Shown here piece by piece: positions 48,510 through 59,764 of a DNA stretch of 64,000 nt. A program made the position numbers and the translations under genes. The DNA lies in NCBI GenBank assembly GCA_026874595.1, contig CM049306.1:99503642-99567641 (forward strand), written 5' to 3'. Below the pieces are notes generated by a model. It did no database searches, had not been told where the DNA came from, and saw nothing but the letters and a program-made list of their open reading frames with translations. Source of the DNA: Sipunculus nudus (lineage: Eukaryota > Annelida > Sipuncula > Golfingiida > Sipunculidae). Numbering within the stretch: the stretch's first letter is position 1; each line of letters begins with the position of its first letter.

Positions 48510-48830
48510 GTGATGTATACAATGCAGCGGTATCCTTCGTCCAACCCAATCCGTTTTAAGGGACATAATCAGGAGCAATATTATGCCTATTCTTTCACAC
48601 TGTCAGTTCAGTTTTGCTTTATACAAATGTTTCCCCGCAAAACCATCCCAGAACAAGTCTCATTACCACGCATACGGCTGTTTAACATCCTTTTATGCAT
48701 CTGTGTGCTGGTAAACATAGTCAACGTGTGTCTGCTTACCATATCAAGGCCGCGTGACCAGAGGTCTGATTATGAGCTGCAACACGCAATGTTTCAGCCA
48801 GCAGGAACATGTATTACATTTTTGGGCTAA
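48510..48830 (+). CDS. candidate coding exon, possible type II membrane anchor
   Basis: A 106-codon frame in non-repetitive sequence. From the internal Met40 (48627) it reads as a short basic cytoplasmic segment (MFPRKTIPEQVSLPRIR), one hydrophobic helix (about 57-78, LFNILLCICVLVNIVNVCLL) and then a polar stem (SRPRDQRSDYE). Such an arrangement is typical of Golgi glycosyl- or sulfotransferase N-termini, but no catalytic domain is visible in the window, so function is unknown. It may be a first exon of a gene extending to the right, a relic, or chance. Confidence 0.25.
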   Translation: MMYTMQRYPSSNPIRFKGHNQEQYYAYSFTLSVQFCFIQMFPRKTIPEQVSLPRIRLFNILLCICVLVNIVNVCLLTISRPRDQRSDYELQHAMFQPAGTCITFLG

Positions 48831-49122
48831 GTCAGTCAGGGCGTCTCCTGGTTGGTACGTGTTTGGCCCAGGCTGTGCATGGCTGTATTTATGTTGACAC
48901 CTGTGCTCACGCCCGGTTCACTGTTTCTAAACACTCGTTTACAGGAGTAAGCAAACAGATTCAGGGCAATGTTTTGGCAGGTACAAATTTATTTTAAAGG
49001 GAACAAGGCCTACAGGCCTAATGCGAACCTGTGCAAAGTTTGGGAGTATGAATGGAGGATTATTTTTAAAATTTAATATTGATCCTCTTATGTCCTGCAG
49101 ATCTACCTTAGTATTATGAGTG

Positions 49123-50645
49123 GGACGGGTGAAGTGAGGCATGGATTGAGTGGCAATGGGAAATAGAGTGAGGTGTGCTGCATATTAGCATGTGTATGTA
49201 GGTTGCGCCACCTACCACAAAATCCAGAAAGCTGTCCAAGTTATATACATATGCAAAATTTTTGGCAGATAAGTCAAACCACTACTTGTATATGAGTGAT
49301 TTATCCCACAGCAGACGAACAGAGGGTCGCGGTGCAAAAATGGTGGCAGGTGGCGCCACCAATTTTGTATGTGATTAACAGCTATATGATATATATACAT
49401 ATGCCAAATTTCAGGGGGATATGTCAAACCAGTCCTGAGATATAAGCCTGAATGTCTGCAGTGTAAACATGAATGTAGGTGGTGCCTCCTGTCACAAATC
49501 AAGAAAGCTGTCTAGGATGTATAAACCTGAAAAATTATAGGCAGATATGTCAAACCACTGCCGAGATATGAGTAATTTCATCATACGGCAGACAATCAGA
49601 CGGACTCGCTGTGCAAAAATGGTTGCAGGTGGCGACACCAGTTTTGCGTATGGTAAAGCGCTTTGTGAGATCTATACACATGCAAAATTTTGGCCAAAAC
49701 CACCAAACGGTTCCCGACATATAAGCTTGGATGTCTGCAACGTAAACTTGAATGAATGTGGCGCCACATGTCATAAAATCAAGAAAGCTGTCTAGGATGT
49801 ATAAACCTGCAAAATTTCAGCTGGATAAGTCACACTACTGCCGAGATATGAGTGATTTTATCCCAAGGCAGATGAACAGATAGACGCTGTGCAAAAATGG
49901 TTGCAGGTGGCGCCAACAGTTTGTGTATGATAAAGAGCTATGTGAGATCTATACACATGTATACTTTTGGCCCAATCGGTCAAACGGTTCCCGAGATATG
50001 AGCTTGGATGTCTGCAGTGTAAACATGAATGTAGGTGGTGCCTCCTGTCACAAATCAAGAAAGCTGTCTAGGATGTATAAACCTGCAAAATTTTAGGCAG
50101 ATATGTCAAACCACTGCCGAGATATGAGTAATTTCATCATACGGCAGACAATCAGACGGACTCGCTGTGCAAAAATGGTTGTAGGTGGCGACACCAGTTT
50201 TGCGTATGGTAAAGCGCTTTGTGAGATTTATACACATGCAAAATTTTGGCCAAAACCACCAAACGTTTCCCGACATATAAGCTTGGATGTCTGCAACGTA
50301 AACTTGAATGAATGTGGCGCCACATGTCATAAAATCAAGAAAGCTGGCTAGGATGTATAAACCTGCAAAATTTCAGGTGGATACGTCAAACCACTGCCGA
50401 GATTTGAGTGATTTTATCCCAAGGCAGATGAACAGATGAACGCTGTGCAAGAATGGTTGCAGGTGGCGCCAGCAGTTTGTGTTTGATAAAGAGGTATGTG
50501 TATGTTATAAAGCTATCCAAGGGCTAAATTTTTAGCCTGATCAGTCAAACGGTTCCCGAGATATGTGGGTTTATGTGTGAAAACAGACACACAAATGGAT
50601 GCTGGGCAGAGAGGAAAGTACAGAAGTCAACCAAAAATGAGGGAG
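49123..50645. repeat. GGTGGCGCCACC-type satellite array with 556-bp higher-order unit
   Basis: It opens with GACGGGTGAAGTGAGGCATG, as does the intron 5 element (7329). Units of ~278 bp are marked by CCACTGCCGAGATATGAGT words at about 49553, 49831, 50106 and 50388, each with a GGTGGCGCCACC-like palindrome (49349-49360 perfect). Two consecutive units form a 556-bp higher-order repeat: 49547-49795 and 50103-50351 are nearly identical. It ends with the GCTGGGCAGAGAGGAAAG phrase also seen at 8243-8260. Open frames are repeat translations. Confidence 0.85.
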
Positions 50646-51015
50646 CAGCAGTTCACATGTGACCCATCATAATTCCGATTTTTTTTTAATTCTGCCCAGT
50701 GGTTACAACGAGGATGTATCAATCAGGATATTTCGGATATGTTCTTTTTACCAGGGAGGATTATTGGAACAAATGAATGGACAATTTGGCAGCATGGTTT
50801 TGGAGAAGAACATTTTTAATGTTTTTTAGCTTCTTCCCTATAAAATCTAAGAAAATGCAGTTAGCCAAGAAATAAGCAAAATCCGATAGAATATTTTATA
50901 AGATGAATTTTTTTGCAAAAAAATTGGTGATGCCAGCTCCTGCCCTTTTGAGATAGCTATGACGCACGACAGAAGACAGACGACGCAACACCCTTGCATA
51001 AGCTCACAGATTCGC
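50646..51015. repeat. diverged repeat unit with CTCACAGATTCGCTAAAAA end (first copy)
   Basis: It shares TTTGGAGAAGAACATTTTTA, a CTATAAAATCTAA phrase and the end phrase ATAAGCTCACAGATTCGC with the second copy about 880-905 bp downstream. A GACAGAAGACAGACGACGC stretch precedes the end, as in the other satellite-bearing elements. Confidence 0.6.
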
Positions 51016-51419
51016 TAAAAATGCAAACCGAGCTTTTTTAAAACAATTGAAAGGTAAAGTTCCAATAATTCTAATCTGGGCATTCTGCATCTAGACGAGA
51101 TGTCACAGACACAGCGTCTAGACACCAGACAGAGCCAGGTCAGTTGCCATGGTGATGTCTGGCCCTACCTGGTTGTACTGAGTGACCTCTTGACTTGGCT
51201 GCTGAAACTTGGCATGTTGTCAAATCTGTTTTCAAACACAGACAGCCTTTTTTAATTGGCTACACTGCTTTTTTAAAGCTGCATTAACCCAATCTATTCT
51301 TATAAAACTGGCAGAACCCTACCATAGAATAATTCTTATAAAGTTTAAACCAATCAGCTTCCTAAAAAAAAGTGTATAAGCTAGAAGAGTCTAAACTTAC
51401 ATTATTGCTTGTGAAAAAC

Positions 51420-51925
51420 AGATCAATGTAGGTGGCGCCACCAACACCTCAATTTCAGATATGACTCATGTGACAAACATTGGCATAAAATTTGGTGATA
51501 ACAGCTCCAGCTGTTTCTGAGATTTTAAGTTTAGTATGCTTTTTTGCACAGATGACTAAGTTCAACCTCCTGTAACTCGGTCAAAAATCATCTAACTGAA
51601 ACCATTCGAACAAACATGAGAGAGATAGTTCCAAGGAACATTTCTGTGAAATATTGGACAATTTGGCTGGACAGTTTCAGAGAAGAAGATTTTTATAGGT
51701 TTTTCAAGCTTTTTCTCTATAAAATCTAAATTAATGCAGATACCATACAATGAGCTCCAGGGCACCAAGTTTCACATGTGACTAATTCTTACATATAATT
51801 TGGAGCTGCTAGCTCCGACGGTTTCTGACTTACAGCCATGGACGGCGGGAAGCCAGCCCTGGATGGCGGACGGCGGACGGACGACACTGCGCCATCACAT
51901 AAGCTCACAGGTTCGCTAAAAAGCT
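51420..51925. repeat. diverged repeat unit with CTCACAGGTTCGCTAAAAA end (second copy)
   Basis: It contains GGTGGCGCCACC (51431-51442), the GAGAAGAAGATTTTTA and CTATAAAATCTAA phrases, a GGACGGCGGACGGACGAC stretch (about 51870) and the end ATAAGCTCACAGGTTCGC then TAAAAAGC. The end is the same T-run/AGC type as in the other families when read on the minus strand. Confidence 0.6.
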
Positions 51926-52096
51926 ATATTTTGTGTTAAATCAACATGCTGTAAAGGTGATTGGGCCCTTTTAAAATATTTTGTCAGATCGGTCAGTGCA
52001 TGATCTGACAAAAAAAATTGTCGGATGACAGGTCCGATACGAACCGCAACCGCTTAAAAGGGATTGGTCCTTCATAAAATCATGTTCGACTCTATC

Positions 52097-52144
52097 CACA
52101 ACTAACACCGTACCGCGGCCACAACTGCGTAAAAGGAATCGTAG
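52097..52144 (-). repeat. right member of a distant inverted pair
   Basis: On the minus strand this reads CTACGATTCCTTTTACGCAG followed by TTGTGGCCGCGGTA, matching 48049-48082. A second, weaker copy of the TTTTAYGYGGTYGCKGCGG motif lies just inside each member. Confidence 0.6.
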
Positions 52145-52768
52145 TTTGAAAAGCAAAGCAAGAATCATGGCAATCCATGTAATAGTTATTGAGATACTGG
52201 AGCTTTTGTATCAAATATTTAAATTATTCTGGGGGTGCACAAAAAAAGCCCCATAACTTGGAGGATATAGGTCACAGTGACCTAAGATAAAGTTCCCAAG
52301 GAGATCTTTTATGGACCTCCATAAATTACAGTTAAATGTTTTAAAGTCCACTGGTTACAATTTCTGCCATCCTAACGAACAGCCAGCCAACAGACAAGGA
52401 GTGATCGCTATATTTCAGCATGATGAAAGTTGGCTAAGCTAAAAACTGGCAAAGCTAATTCAGTACAATTATCTATGATAAGTAGGATACATGTCTGAGT
52501 GAAGCACCTACTTTTGTAAATAAAAAAAGTATTTGGTCTACAATCACAAACACCAAGAAAAAAATTCTTTGTTGAGCTCAAAATTAATTTTCTCCATGTA
52601 GCTTGCCAAATATTGGTCACTTTTACCTAATTTTAGCTGCCAAGGAGATCCCACATGGACTTCTCTCAAAAGTATGCCAGAACCTTCCACGTCTGTCAGT
52701 TGTAAGACATGAACCCTGTTAATAGGCTGCTACAGTTAAGCATAATTGAAAGTCAGCTAAACTAAAAT
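52145..52768 (-). mobile_element. satellite-bearing element fragments, copy 5 (reverse)
   Basis: A core unit with AGGTCACAGTGACCT (52269-52283), then a CAGCCAGCCAACAGACAAGG stretch and the GTGATCGCTATA...GCTAAGCTAAAAA right end (to about 52444). A second, more diverged unit ends at about 52765 with TGAAAGTCAGCTAAACTAAAA. Left ends are missing. Confidence 0.55.
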
Positions 52769-52904
52769 AAAGAGCATGGAAACAACGTTTTCATAGGGAG
52801 AGCTGGTTGACGCACACTGATGTAGACTAATTTGATCAAATATGTTACGGCCTTTTCCAAGGTGCTATCAGGTAAGCTAAAAACAACAAATTAAAAAAAA
52901 AACT

Positions 52905-55900
52905 AGACGACCATAGGTCGAACGCTTGCCGGAAATCGGAAGTGAAACACAGACGAACAGACAGAAAACATTGTCGGTTTTCTATTAATGGAATGACTCT
53001 CAGGGACATTGCTGAGAATATGTGGCCCGTAGAATGACATATGAGACAAAAGAACAGGCAAGCAGACAAAACTGACAACAAAAGACGAACAGACAGACAT
53101 AGTGACTTTGTGAGACAAGATTGACACCAGATGACATAACCTAGTGATTGAAAAGATTCAAAGGAAGAAAATGAGTTATAATTTATGTAATTTAGATTTA
53201 TAGTTTTGGAGGTATGGCGAATTAATAATATACATGGGAGGCTCGACTGTAGCGCCCTCTAGCAGACATATTACGAAGACGACAAATGCGTTTCGTATTA
53301 TTATTGTATGACATGAGATGTCCCAGTTTTAAAAGGATTCCGTCAAAGCTGTGGCCTGTAGAATGCTATATGTAAGGCGTAAGAACCAGCAAGCAGGCGA
53401 CTTTTAGGATAACGGTCAAACAGATGGACACACTGACAAAGTGACAGAAGATTGAAACCAGATGCCTTAATCAGGTTATGGAGAAGACTCAAAGGAAGAA
53501 AATAAGCTATAGTTTATGTAACAGAGGCTTTTGGTGTAGAGATATGGCCAATACAATGGTATGTGTGTGAGGGTCGTGTGCAGCGCCCACTAGTGGCCAT
53601 ATCCGGAAAATGAAAAATTTATTTCTAGATATTAGAGTAAGACATAAGATGTAATAGTTTCAAAAGGATTCCGTCAAAACTATGGCCTATAGAATGCTAT
53701 ATGCGAGACGCAAGAGCCAACAATTAAGCAGGCGAATTTAAGGACAACTGACAAACAGACGAAAACACTGACAAAGTGACTCAAGATTGAGTCCAGATGA
53801 CTAATCCAGGTTATGGAGAAGACTCAAAGGAAGAAAAAAGCTACAGTTTATGTAACTGAGGTTTATAGTTTTGGAGATATTGCCAAAGCATGATATGTTG
53901 GGAGAGGTTCGAGTTCAGCGCCCCCTAGCGGCCATATCCGGAAAATGAACAATTGGTTTCGAGATATTAGTGTAAGACTTAAGATGTAATAGTTTCAAAA
54001 GGATTCTTTCAAAACTGTGGCCTGTAGAATGCTATATGTGAGACGCAAGAGCAAGAAGGCGAATTTGAGGACAACTGACAAACAGACAGACACACTGACA
54101 AAGTGTCACAAAATTGTGACCAGATGACTACACTAGGTTATGGAGAAGACTCAGAGGAAGAAAATAAGCTATAGTTTATGTAATTGAGGCTTATAATTTT
54201 TGAGATATGGCCAAAATATGATATGTTCGGGAGGTTCGCATCCAGCGCCCCCTAGCGGCCCTATTCAAAAAATGAAAAAACAGTTTTGAGATACCAGTGT
54301 AGGACTTATAATATGTGAGTTTCAAATAGATTCCTGCAATAATGTGGCCTTTGGCGCAAGATGAATTAAATCTCGAAATATCTCTATTCACGAGATATTT
54401 TACGAGATACTGCAAGACTTGTAATAATATCTTGTAGTACTCGTTGAATGCTTCCTGATGCAAAAAACTAGATCACTCTAGCTTTAAAACTGACAAAGTT
54501 ACAAAAATAAGACCCCTTATTTTCGAATACCATGACTTTTCCCCCAAAATTTGTAACCATGGTTACGGCAAATTTGAGTCAGCTACACACCAGATGACAG
54601 GCCTTGGAATGACTATTAAAATAAGCTATTGTTGAAGTAGATACGACTAATAGTCACAAAGATATGAAGAAAAAACCGTTTTGAGAAGTTTTGACGACCT
54701 TGACCTTGACCTTTGACCTATTTTGACCAAAAACAATAGGGCACCTAGAAATTAGGTTTTTCATCATCCCTGTAAGTTTCAAGGTGATTGTGGCTAAATT
54801 GTGGCCAGGAGAGTGCAGACAAACAAACTAGACGACCATAGGTCGAACGCTTGCCGGAAATCTGAAGTGAAACACAGACGGACAGACAGAACATATTGTC
54901 GGTTTTCTATTAATGGAATGACTCTCAGGGACATTGCTGAGAATATGTGGCCCGTAAAATGACATATGAGACAAAAGAACAGGCAAGCAGACAAAGCTGA
55001 CAACAAAAGACGAACAGACAGACATACTGACTTTGTGAGACAAGATTGACACCAGATGACTTAACCTAGTAATGGAGAAGATTCAAAGGAAGAAAATAAG
55101 CTATAGTTTATGTAATTGAGGCTTATAATTTTTGAGATATGGCCAAAATATGATATGTTCGGGAGGTTCGCATCCAGCGCCCCCTAGTGGCCCTATTCAA
55201 AAAATGAAAAAACAGTTTTGAGATACCAGTGTAGGACTTATAATATGTGAGTTTCAAATAGATTCCTGCAATAATGTGGCCTTTGGCGCAAGATGAATTA
55301 AATCTCGAAATATCTCTATTCACGAGATATTTTACGAGATACTGCAAGACTTGTAATAATATCTTGTAGTACTCGTTGAATGCTTCCTGATGCAAAAAAC
55401 TAGATCACTCTAGCTTTAAAACTGACAAAGTTACAAAAATAAGACCCCTTATTTTCGAATACCATGACTTTTCCCCCAAAATTTGTAACCATGGTTACGG
55501 CAAATTTGAGTCAGCTACACACCAGATGACAGGCCTTGGAATGACTATTAAAATAAGCTATTATTGAAGTAGATACGACTAATAGACACAAAGATATGAA
55601 GAAAAAACCGTTTTGAGAAGTTTTGACGACCTTGACCTTGACCTTTGACCTATTTTAACCAAAAAAAATAGGGCACCTAGAAATTAGGTTTTTCATCATC
55701 CCTGTAAGTTTCAAGGTGATTGTGGCAAAATTGTGGCCAGGAGAGTGCAGACAAACAAACTAGACGACCATAGGTCGAACGCTTGCCGGAAATCGGAAGT
55801 GAAACACAGACGGACAGACAGAACATATTGTCGGTTTTCTATTAATGGAATGACTCTCAGGGATATTGCTGAGAATATGTGGCCCGTAAAATGACATATG

Positions 55901-57720
55901 AGACAAAAGAACAGGCAAGCAGACAAAGCTGACAACAAAAGACGAACATACAGACATACTGACTTTGTGAGACAAGATTGACACCAGATGACTTAACCTA
56001 GTTATGGAGAAGATTCAAAGGAAGAAAATGAGTTATAATTTATGTAATTTAGATTTTTAGTTTTGGAGGTATGGCGAATCAATGATATACTTGGGAGGCT
56101 CGACTGTAGCGCCCTCTGGCGGACATATTCCGAAGACGACAAATGCGTTTTGTATTATTAGTGTATGACATGAGATGTCCCAGTTTCAAAAGGATTCCGT
56201 CAAAGCTGTGGCCTGTAGAATGCTATATGTAAGGCGTAAGAACCAGCAAGCAGGCGACTTTGAGGATAACGGACAAACAGATGGACACACTAACAAAGTG
56301 ACAGAAGATTGAAACCAGATGCCTTAATCAGGTTATGGAGAAGACTCAAAGGAAGAAAATAAGCTATAGTTTATGTAACTGAGGCTTTGGGTGTAGAGAT
56401 ATGGTCAATACAATGGTATGTGTGTGAGGGTCGTGTGCAGCGCCCACTAGTGGTCATATCCCGATAATGAAAAATTTATTTCTAGATATTAGTGTAAGAC
56501 ATAAGATGTAATAGTTTCAAAAGGATTCCGTCAAAACTGTGGCCTATAGAATGCTATATGTGAGACGCAAGAACCAGCAAGCAGGCGAATCTAAGCACAA
56601 CTGACAAACAGACGGACACACTGACAAAGTGACTCAAGATTGAGTCCAGATGACTACTCCAGGTTATGGAGAAGACTCAAAGGAAGAAAAAAAACTACAG
56701 TTTATGTAACTGAGGTTTAAAGTTTTTGAGATATTGCCAAAGCATGATATGTTGGGAGAGGTTCGAGTTCAGCGCCCCCTTGCGGCCATATCCGGAAAAT
56801 GAAAAATATGTTTTGAGATATTTCTGTAAAACATAATATGCATCAGTTTTCAAATGCTTCTTTAAAAACTGTGGCCTGTAGAATGCTATTGTGAGACGCA
56901 AGAACCAGCAAGCAGGCTAATTTCAGGACAACTTGGAAAACAGACAGACACACTGACAAAGTGACACAAGATTGAGACCAGATGACATTATCAGTTTATG
57001 GAGAAGACTCAGAGGAAAAAAATAAGCTATAGTTTATGTAATTGAGGCTTTGGGTTTAAGAGATATGGCCAATGTAATGATATATGTGTTAGGGTCGTGT
57101 ACAGCGCCCCCTAGCAGCCATATTCATAAAATGAAAAAAACAGTTTTGAGATACCAGTGTAGGACTTATGATATGTCAGTTTCAAAAAGATTCCTGCAAT
57201 AATGTGGCCTTTGGCGCAAGATGAATTAAATCTCAAAATATCTTTATTCACGAGATATTTTACGAGATACTGCAAGACTTGTAATAAAATCTTGTAGTAC
57301 TAGTAGAATGCTACCTGATGCAAAAAACTAGGTCTCTCTAGCTTTAAAACTGACAAAGTTAGAAAAATAAGGCCCCTTAATTTCGAATATCATGACTTTT
57401 CCACCAAAATTTGTAACCATGGTTACGGTAAATTTGAGTCAGCTACACACCAGATGACAGGCCTTGGAATGACGATTAAAATGAGCAATTGTTGAAGTAG
57501 ATACGACTATTAGTCACAAAGATATGAAGAAAAAACCGTTTTGAGAAGTTTTGATGACCTTGACCTTGACCTTTGACCTATTTTGACCAAAAACAATAGG
57601 GCACCTAGAAATTTAATTCTCCATCATCTCTGAAAGTTTCAAGGTGATTGTGGCAAAATTGTGGCCAGGAGAGTGCAGACAAACAAACAGACAGACAAAC
57701 AGACAAACAGACTAGACGAC
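52905..57720. repeat. 330-bp CTCF-like-motif array with 932-bp and 2.85-kb higher-order duplications
   Basis: Basic units of ~330 bp each contain GAGAAGACTCAAAGGAAG, TATAGTTTATGTAA, CAGCGCCCCCTAGNGGCCAT, AGATGTAATAGTTTCAAAAGG and GACAAACAGACRG words. The header phrase TAGACGACCATAGGTCGA occurs at about 52913, 54831, 55763 and 57714. The blocks at 54191-54463 and 55123-55395 are near-identical at 932 bp spacing, and the block from 52905 recurs from about 55760 (shift about 2.85 kb). Each header-bounded block ends with a nuclear-receptor-like TGACCTTGACCTTTGACCT (54701, 55633, 57561). Three sets of look-alike minus-strand frames are translations of the header. Confidence 0.9.
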
Positions 57721-58514
57721 CATAGGTCGAGAGCTTGCCGGTATTAAATGACAGACAGATGGACAAACAGGACAAACTGACGGTTTTCTATCAATTGAAT
57801 GATTTTTAAAGCGATTGCTGGAACGTTTGGCCTGTTGAACGACATATATCACACAAAAGAACATGAAATCAGACATAGCTCAAAACAGACAAATATACTG
57901 ACAGACCTGAACAGACTACAAGTGAAGGTAGAGTTTATAATGTCGGAGATATGGCCAAAAAATGTTTTGGTGTGGAGGCTCTACCGCAGCATCCCCGCGC
58001 GGCCATATCCCAAAAATTAAAAATTTCTTTTGAGATATTATTGTAAGAAATGTTCCAAGATGTATATATTATTGTAAGAGATGTTCCAATTCCAAAAGGA
58101 TTCCTTCAAAACTGTGGCCTGAAGATTGCTAACTGTAAGACGCAAGATCCAGCAATCAGGCAAAATTGAGGATCACTGACAAACAGACAGACATACTGAA
58201 AAACTGTGGCCTGAAGATTGCTAACTGTAAGACGCAAGATCCAGCAAGCAGGCGAAATAGAGGATCACTGACAAACAGACAGACATACTGAAAAAGTGAC
58301 ACAAGAATAAGACCAGATGACTAACTCAGATTATGGAGTAGATTCAAAGGGAGACAATAAGTCATAGTGTTTGTAATTGAAGTTTATAGTTTTGTAGATA
58401 TGGCAAAGAAATATATAATGGGGAGAGGCGAATGCAGCGCCCCCTATTAGCAAAATCCAGAAAATGAATTATCTTTTTCGCGATTTTACTTTAAGATGTA
58501 AGATGTAATAGTTT
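57721..58514. repeat. diverged continuation of the 330-bp array
   Basis: More degenerate units, including an internal ~110-bp duplication of an AAAACTGTGGCCTGAAGATTG block (about 58102 and 58199) and CAGCGCCCCCTATTAG at about 58436. The array is interrupted at about 58514 by the next element. Confidence 0.75.
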
Positions 58515-59764
58515 AACAAGTGACCCATGGGTCATGACGCTCAGCTGCCAAGCATGACCTGCCACATCATGGGCTGAGATTCACAACTTCCAGTCACATT
58601 TTGAAGAACCAATTTGCCAATATGTTGAAATTTTCTACGACAACAGAAATATACATCACCTTTGTCTGGTTAAAACACAGTGACTTGATGGTCTTAGGAA
58701 AAATGAATGATTGTTAAGCTATCAGTAACTATTCCCATAGCTTGCTTGATACCTGTCAGTCTCAAAAGGAACACCACAAAGGGCAAATATAAGATCAAAA
58801 TATATAGCAAAAATCAAGGAAATCCATGCAAGAATTATTGAGAAACGGGTGCTTATAAATATGAAGTTTGAATCAAATTGAGTGATGCATAGATAAGGCA
58901 TATGTGAAAGACTGAAGGTTTGGGTTGAACAGTTTCACTTGCAAAATGTTCACAACCATTTAGAATAATTAAGTGTTGTGTCCTTGACCTTTGACCTTTT
59001 GAACTCGACATCGATAGGCTTCTTCCCCTATTGGTAGGTAAGCCATATATGACAAATGGAAGGTATAGATTGAAAAGTTTCCTGAAAATGACTCCACACA
59101 AAAAGTGGGTGCAGTGAACTCCCCCTGTGACTTCAAAATCAACAGGCCTTTTCCCCTGTTGGCAGAGAAGCGATATCAGTGATGGAAAGTTTGGAATGAA
59201 ATGTCTAGCTTGAAATGTTTTCACAACCTTTTAAAAAAATTGGATCCTGTGACCCTGATCTTTGACCTTGTGACCTAAAAATCTATAGGATTCTTCTCCC
59301 TCTTAGTAGGTGAAATATATGTAAAATATCAAAGAAATGGGATGAAAGATTTGGCTTAAAATGCATCCACAGGCATTAAAAAAAGGGACTCCTGTGACCT
59401 TGACCTTTGACCTGTTGACTTCAAAATAATTATGGTTCTTCCCCTGTTGGTAGATGAGCTGTATGTGAAAGATGGAAGGTTTTGGATGAAAATTTTAGCT
59501 AAAAGAATTATTTCTGGGGGGGGGGGGGTGCATACACACCCTGTAACTTCGAGAATATAGGTCAGTGACCTAATTTCAGGTTTGCAAGGAGATCATTTTA
59601 GAACCTCTAAGACTACATAGGGTTCATGACATTAGCCCGTACAGTTACGATTTGTGCCCTGCTAACAGACAGCTGGCCAGTCAGCAGGATGGACAGATGG
59701 AAGGACGACGGACAAAGACCCATCGCTATAGCCCAGCATGACTGAAAGTCAGCTGAGCTAAAAA
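58515..59764 (-). mobile_element. satellite-bearing interspersed element nested in the array, copy 6 (reverse)
   Basis: The left end is AAGTGACCCATGGGTCATG then ACGCTCAGCT (hairpin 2). The right end has GACGGAC words, ATCGCTATAGCCCAGCATGA and GAAAGTCAGCTGAGCTAAAAA (hairpin 1). The body has ~200-bp units with TGACCTTGACCTTTGACC and CTTCCCCTGTTGGTAG words, matching copy 1 in reverse; a G13 run lies at 59516-59528. The array phrase GTAATAGTTTCAAAAGGATTCC is split by this element (GTAATAGTTT before, GATCCTTTCAAAAC after), showing that it inserted as a unit. Confidence 0.85.

Noticed and set aside
52845-55984. Repeated minus-strand frames (Leu/Cys-rich 'secreted-like' peptides of 70-78 codons) at 52.9, 54.8 and 55.7 kb
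   Set aside because: They are translations of the satellite header phrase and recur only because the DNA repeats; there is no coding signature.
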